A DNA stretch of 64,000 nucleotides from positions 31,943,734 through 32,007,733 of the forward strand of contig NC_049907.1 of assembly GCF_001411555.2 (NCBI RefSeq), given 5' to 3'. The position numbers and the translations under genes were made by a program. Of the stretch, positions 59,051-64,000 are shown one piece after another; within the stretch, counting starts at the first letter, position 1, and every line of letters begins with the position of its first letter. This DNA is from Juglans regia (taxonomy: Eukaryota; Streptophyta; Magnoliopsida; Fagales; Juglandaceae). The notes under the pieces are model-generated. The model had not been told where the DNA came from. It did not search any database and saw only the letters and a program-made list of their open reading frames with translations.

Positions 59051-61650
59051 GGTCCTGGAAAGTTATCTTTTCTTTATTGAAAAATGAGAAGAAGGGGGAT
59101 AAGGATATACCATCAACTTGTCCAAACTTCACAAATTACATGCATGGTTACTATGGACCAATTCCTACGGAGTCACCTACTTTTTTGCCATATCCAGATG
59201 GTTACCAATATCCAAGCAACATTCAAGTAGTGATCCAACTGTGTTCATGTACTTTTTTTTTAAGTTGGGTTTTTTTTAAGGCTAGTGTCATAGATTTTTT
59301 GTTCTTTTTGTAGAATACTGGTTATCCGACTCCTCTCATGACTACAAGCTCTGCTACGAGCAGAAGAGTTGGTGTAGAGGAAACACTCGAGTGTAGGGAA
59401 ACTGATATTCTATGTAACTCCTCTAGAGTTGAAGATGGAGACGAAGATAGACCAAATTCATGAGAAACTAACGATGGCACTATCAAGACGTCTCAATTAG
59501 AGGATGAAGTTGGTGGTGATACAATTGAGGAGCCAAAGTCGGGGATGGAGTTTAATTCTTTTGAAGAAGTAATGAGTTATTATGAGTAGTATGCTAGGAA
59601 TGCGAGTTTGGAGTGATGACAAGAATGATTGAGAAGGGAGAGGATGTCAATGTTAGATATGCCACCCTTGGTTATGCCCTTGGTGGGAAGGCCCATAATA
59701 GGAAGTTGAATGTCACCAGACTATGACCGGCAGGAAAGACAGATTGTAAGGCAAAAATTAATGCCTTAAAAGTTGATGAGAAGTTTAGATTGACAACAGT
59801 TCATAATATTCATAACCAATGCCTCATTCCAACTAAATCTCATTTCTTAGTATGGGCAGACTCCCATAGTATGGCAGCATATTAGTATTTCGGTGATGTG
59901 GTCACATTTGACACCACATATCTGACGAATAGATATGAGATGCCCTTTGCATCATTTGTTGGTGTAAACCATCACAGTCAGTCAATTCTGTTGGGTGCAT
60001 GATTGATATCCAGTGAAGATACATAGATGTTTGCCTTGTTATTCCAGACATGGTTGCAGTGTATGGATGGTGTAGCTCTTGAGAGTTATTATCACAGATC
60101 AGGACAAAGCGATTAAAAATTTGATTGCCATTGTATTTTCAGAAAGCCAACATCGATTTTGTTTATGGCATATATTGAAGAAAGTCCCGGAAAAGCTTAG
60201 TTCGCATGCTTCATAAAAAAATGGGATTAAAACTGAATTGATAAATGTGTGTATGACACTCAAAGTGTTGAAGATATTGAAATAGTTGGGATCAGCTAAT
60301 CACCATGTACAACTTGCATGAGAATGTCTGGCTACAAAGTTTATATGCCGAGCGTGAGCATTGGGTACCAGCATTCTCGAAAGACTTATTTTGGGCTGGA
60401 ATGAGTACAACACAGCAGAAGGAGAACATGAATGTCTTTTTTGACGGTTATATTCATGCTAAGACAAACTTGAAAGAATTTGTCGACCATTTTGATAACA
60501 CGTTGAAAACGAAAATTGAAAATGAAACTGTAGTGAACTTCCACTCATTTAGTGTCACAATTCCATGTATATCTAGATCTCCAATTGATAAAAGATTTTA
60601 AGATTTGTACACGAATGCTAAATTCAAGGAAGTTCAACAGAAATTACCGTCATTATTAATATGGATCCAAAGTTACTTAAGAGTGACGGTGTTGTAAAGA
60701 CTTATCGCATAGAGGATGAAGTTTGTGTTGAACAGTTTACTAAGCCGGTTATACACTATGTGGACTTTAGTGAGGAAGATGCAGCTGCAAAGTGTTCATG
60801 TGGGTTGTTTCAGATGAGGGGGATATTGTGTAGGCACATTTTGGCAGTATTCAAATGTAACGAGATTAAATTTGTGCCAGATAGATACATTTTAGAGCGA
60901 AGGAGGAAGGACATCAAAAGAATCCACATTAATCCACGGCAGCTTTGACACAGAGGATCAACAAGCAGATGCTAACCGATATTCAAGTCTATTGAATATC
61001 TGTTATAAGATGATTACTCTTACAGTGGGTTCAGAAATGCATACTGAGGATGCAACACATAAGTTATTTGTAATGATTGACTTATATGGTGACAACCAAG
61101 AACCCCCATCAATGACGATCACGGGTTCCAATGTTGGTTGTACGGGAAATGACACAACTACATGTGGTAGCTCATAAAAAGTACTCAGTCCACTAGTTGT
61201 GAGAGGGAAAGGCAGATCCCCATCTCTGAGAAGAGCATCGGGGATGGAGAAACGCATGCAAAAAGTCCAAGCGAAGACAAAGAAAGCAATCGTGAGGGGA
61301 AACTCAAACAAGTGGACTTCTTTTTGCGTTACATGTTTATTTGTAATTTAGTACTGCCGAGATTGAAAAATGTGTTTTATTTTTTGTTATTTGATTATTA
61401 GTGAGATGGAAGAGATATACCAGCCGTGGCGACTTGTAGGAATTTATTTGGCACTTCACAAAGTGTAAGAATTCTTAAATAATTACATATTTTTATAGTA
61501 ATGTCGATATCACAATCTTAAATTAATATTATTAGTTACAGATACAATTTGGGTTGGATGAATTACAACCGGTGCAACTTGGGATGGATGAGCTCTCACC
61601 AGTGCAACTTGGGTTCGATGAGTGCCACAACCGACACAATGAGGCAGTTT
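59051..61650 (+). pseudogene. FAR1/FRS (MULE-transposase-derived) pseudogene
   Basis: The plus strand holds, in order: an exon 59051-59226 bounded by tttcag and a gt donor; an intron ending ttctttttgtag at 59313; a FAR1 N-terminal domain (GMEFNSFEEVMSYYE, then after a shift GVMTRMIEKGED and AGKTDCKAKI); a MULE transposase domain ([13 protein letters not shown] with its Asp, [51 protein letters not shown]); and a SWIM zinc finger (KCSCGLFQMRGILCRHIL). A tail at 61399-61650 ends with a repeated PVQLGMDEL-type motif. There are many stops and shifts, and the link between FAR1 and transposase domains is deleted near 59845. FRS proteins are transposase-derived transcription factors; this copy is dead. 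Confidence 0.88.
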
Positions 61651-62280
61651 AATTTTGATATTTAGAATATTTATGTGTATTCAATATAATTTATGGCAGA
61701 TTTGTGTTTTTGTGTATTTGGAACAAATGACTATATTATTTTGGATGGTATGAGAGTTTGCAAAAGGGTGGAAATATGAAATTGGTTCCAAGTAGATTTA
61801 TATGAGTGCCCATTCATTGTTCTGTGTGAGGTTATATGGAATATTGTAGAACAATGAGCATGAACAGATTTGTATGTTTATTGGAATAGGAATTGGAGAT
61901 CGTTACCTAGTTTTTTTTTTTCTTCTAGAGATTTGTATGTTTATAAGCATTTTTCGGCTTTGGTTTTGTGAATAAATAGATTACAGATTTTATAAACAGA
62001 ATTGTGCTTTTATTCAAATCCTATTCATATCTTAAGTCTGAAGTTTGTTTTGTATGTCTTTCTTCAATAGTAGATAAAAAGAATTAAAGTCAGACAATAA
62101 ATGTTGTCAAACTAGCATTAGACAAGAACTGTTGAGAAAATCATGTCAGTACCAAATTTGGAATTTTGCACATACTATAATTCTCTTTACACTTTTCAAT
62201 TAACATAAATTACACCATATAACATTAGACAAATTTTTCAATACATACAATGAAAAACACGTCTCAGTTACAGCCGGTCA
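61651..62280. other. Unassigned spacer between two pseudogenes
   Basis: AT-rich; no motif recognised. Confidence 0.45.
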
Positions 62281-62790
62281 CTACACAACAACTGAAAAAA
62301 CCAAATATACCCATAATAGTGTTCTTGAATGTCTTATTCCAACTTCTTGATCCCGAACCAACATCTCTTTCTTATTGATCTCATCCACACTCTTAAGGAC
62401 CTCAATCTTCATCTTCTCGATATTGTCGAGTATCTTCTTGATGTGTTTTTCCTTCCTTAAAATTCATTATTTCTTTCTCGAAGTTTGAGCTCATTCTCTT
62501 GATTACTATCTACTCACTTGAAAAATTTGCAGCACGATAATCCCTAATCATTTTATACATTTATAAAAATATTAGATGTACTAGATATTAATATTTTTCA
62601 CAAAAAATGTTAGAAGTACAAATTATGTAGTTACCTGTGTTGTACTTTGGACATCCTAAGAAGGACACCCGAGATTTCTTCTAGTATTTGAGTATTTCAA
62701 TGTGGTTTCAACCTCACAGTAGCATAATGGTTGACTCAAAGTATATTTAGCAGAAGATGAAAAAGACAATGATAATGATGATGACATTCT
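62281..62790 (-). pseudogene. GRF-type zinc-finger (zf-GRF) protein pseudogene
   Basis: The minus strand starts MSSSLSLSFSSSAKYTLSQP and PLCYCEVETTLKYSNTRRN, then, in another frame, SFLGCPKYN: the plant zf-GRF pattern (C-x-C ... T-x-x-N-x-G-R-x-F-x-x-C). A gt donor follows at about 62632. The second exon (about 62547 on) reads GLSCCKFFK, stop, VDSNQENELKLRERN, where the usual K-W-x-D Trp codon has become TGA. A charged region and a hydrophobic tail (LLWVYLVFSVVV) ending at 62281 complete the family layout. A 1-base deletion, the stop and later shifts disable it. Exact splice joining was not resolved. Confidence 0.78.
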
Positions 62791-63635
62791 AGCTTGAACC
62801 AAAATCACAATCATAAACATAAAAAAATCACTGGAATATTCTGTTATGTTGCACACAAATGCCGACAAGTGTATCATACAAGTGTATCTGCTATGACAAT
62901 TGCACCCATGTAGGAAATATATATTTATAGTGTATCATACAAGTTATGCCACAACCCAGACCAATTTAATTACTCGCACAACAAGAAATATATATATTAT
63001 CTGTTGCCCATTGTTTTCAACTCCATATGTTTTAGAGAATGAGAAGCATCATGATTAACCATTAACTGAGGAATTGCATCATTAGCTAGACCTCAATCCA
63101 CAATGTCGACTGGAGCGCTTCCCCACATCCACCCCAGAAGCCTAAAATTTTTTAACTCCACAAATGTGCTCCATATCAGCTTCCTTAACCATCAAACACC
63201 CTTATGTTTGCTGCACAAAATTGACCCAATGGGAACCTCCACCAGTCAAGTATGCTCCCATCGAGACTGTTACCAACAACTTGTTGGAGAAAACCACCAA
63301 CATATTTGAAACCACCAACTTGTTGGTTCCAACCCAAGCATTGTCACAAGCATTTTTATGCATTATAAAAGATTTTATGCATTTTGACATAGGAATCGTA
63401 TCAATTATATCACTTAATAGAATCAAATATACTCAAGTTAGCCAAATAACTAAAGGAGACTCAAGTTAGCCAAATAACTAAAGCAATCAATTGGGAAAAG
63501 TTAAACCAATTGTCTCACTTTCCAAATGTCCAACATTCACACACGTTTCTTGTCAATGACATATGTTGTTTATGTTGTAAGGAAAAAGTACAAGCATTTT
63601 CAGCTAACATTAGTCGAAATACTAAGAAAATGATA
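62791..63635. other. Unassigned sequence
   Basis: Frames at 63103-63469 have no recognisable domain. caactcaagttagccaaataac-like text is repeated directly at about 63431 and 63463. Nothing else seen. Confidence 0.4.
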
Positions 63636-64000
63636 TGAACCCGTGGGAATGAATTCCCTTGAACCCACAATCAATTTGAAAACTCTCCAAGAAAGCCAAA
63701 ATCAAGTCAAGGATAGAGAATCTAGACCCGATGAGAACTCGTTTCAAGAACCTAGATTATATTAAAATCTAGACTCGTTGAAGAACCCGTCTCAAGAACC
63801 CAGATTAGAAAGGAGGAACGCCACAAAGATTGTGATTTACCTTTGATAAGTTCAAGAGTTCAATCAAGAACAAGAGGAGAAAACTCAACTCACAAATAAA
63901 ATTCAATATTGTCTAATCTCTCAAATGAGGCTACAAAGAGTTTTTAAACCCAAACCTAATCAAAACCCTAGCCAAAATAAAGTCATTTTTACCCAAAATT
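63636..64000 (-). repeat. Possible Copia-type LTR part at the window edge
   Basis: Read on the minus strand it has a TATA-like ggtttaaaaactc (about 63948), a ctcttgttcttgattgaactc leader, and repeated gggttcttgagacgggttc / ggttcttgaaacgagttct units. This style is common in plant Copia LTRs. The block runs off the window, so no terminal or primer site can be checked. Confidence 0.35.

Overview
The window is gene-poor, repeat-rich plant nuclear DNA. Plant-specific retroelement families (Athila-, Tat- and Tekay-like Ty3 elements), CACTA transposons with plant-type CACTACAAGAAA ends, and FAR1/FRS and GRF-zinc-finger pseudogenes point to a flowering plant, probably a woody eudicot. A short AT-rich repeat rich in gagatgagatg resembles one I associate with Fagales such as the walnut family; that placement is memory-based and tentative. 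I see no intact host gene, no RNA gene and no CRISPR array. Almost everything recognisable is a transposable element or the relic of one, often nested.

Layout. 1-9108: minus-strand Athila-type Ty3 element (integrase start, RNase H, RT, protease, gag, tRNA-Asp-type primer site, LTR) whose gag is split by a 5'-truncated LINE (4097-7176). 9375-9985: plus-strand Tekay-like gag/protease relic. 9990-10431 and 15033-15660: one Tat-like pol relic (minus strand) split by a 4.6-kb solo LTR (10432-15032, target duplication TTAGT). 16652-17770: an AT-rich MITE-like repeat and a decayed Ty3-type LTR.

17770-40646 and 51139-55888 are two diverged direct copies (A and B) of one segment. Each copy shows the empty sites of insertions in the other. 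Copy A took a 3.5-kb non-autonomous LTR element (17806-21285, target duplication CATTT) that carries decayed pieces resembling a type-B response regulator and an RCC1 repeat. It also took a Tourist-like MITE (22460-22898, TTA) and a 15.6-kb CACTA-bounded block (24134-39698, AAC). That block holds two extra internal CACTA ends, a further LTR element (25952-33065) and a truncated tnp2-like transposase. Copy B took a different TTA-type insertion and a GC-rich insertion.

40647-51138 holds LTR-like DNA, a small CACTA element (46683-47963) with a 595-bp element nested inside it, and a 0.5-kb pyrimidine tract. 56490-57972 ends like an Athila/Tat-type LTR. 59051-61650 is a FAR1/FRS transposase-derived pseudogene, followed tail to tail by a GRF zinc-finger pseudogene (62281-62790). 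The last 0.4 kb looks like part of another LTR. The window is best read as a stratified record of insertions rather than a set of working genes.
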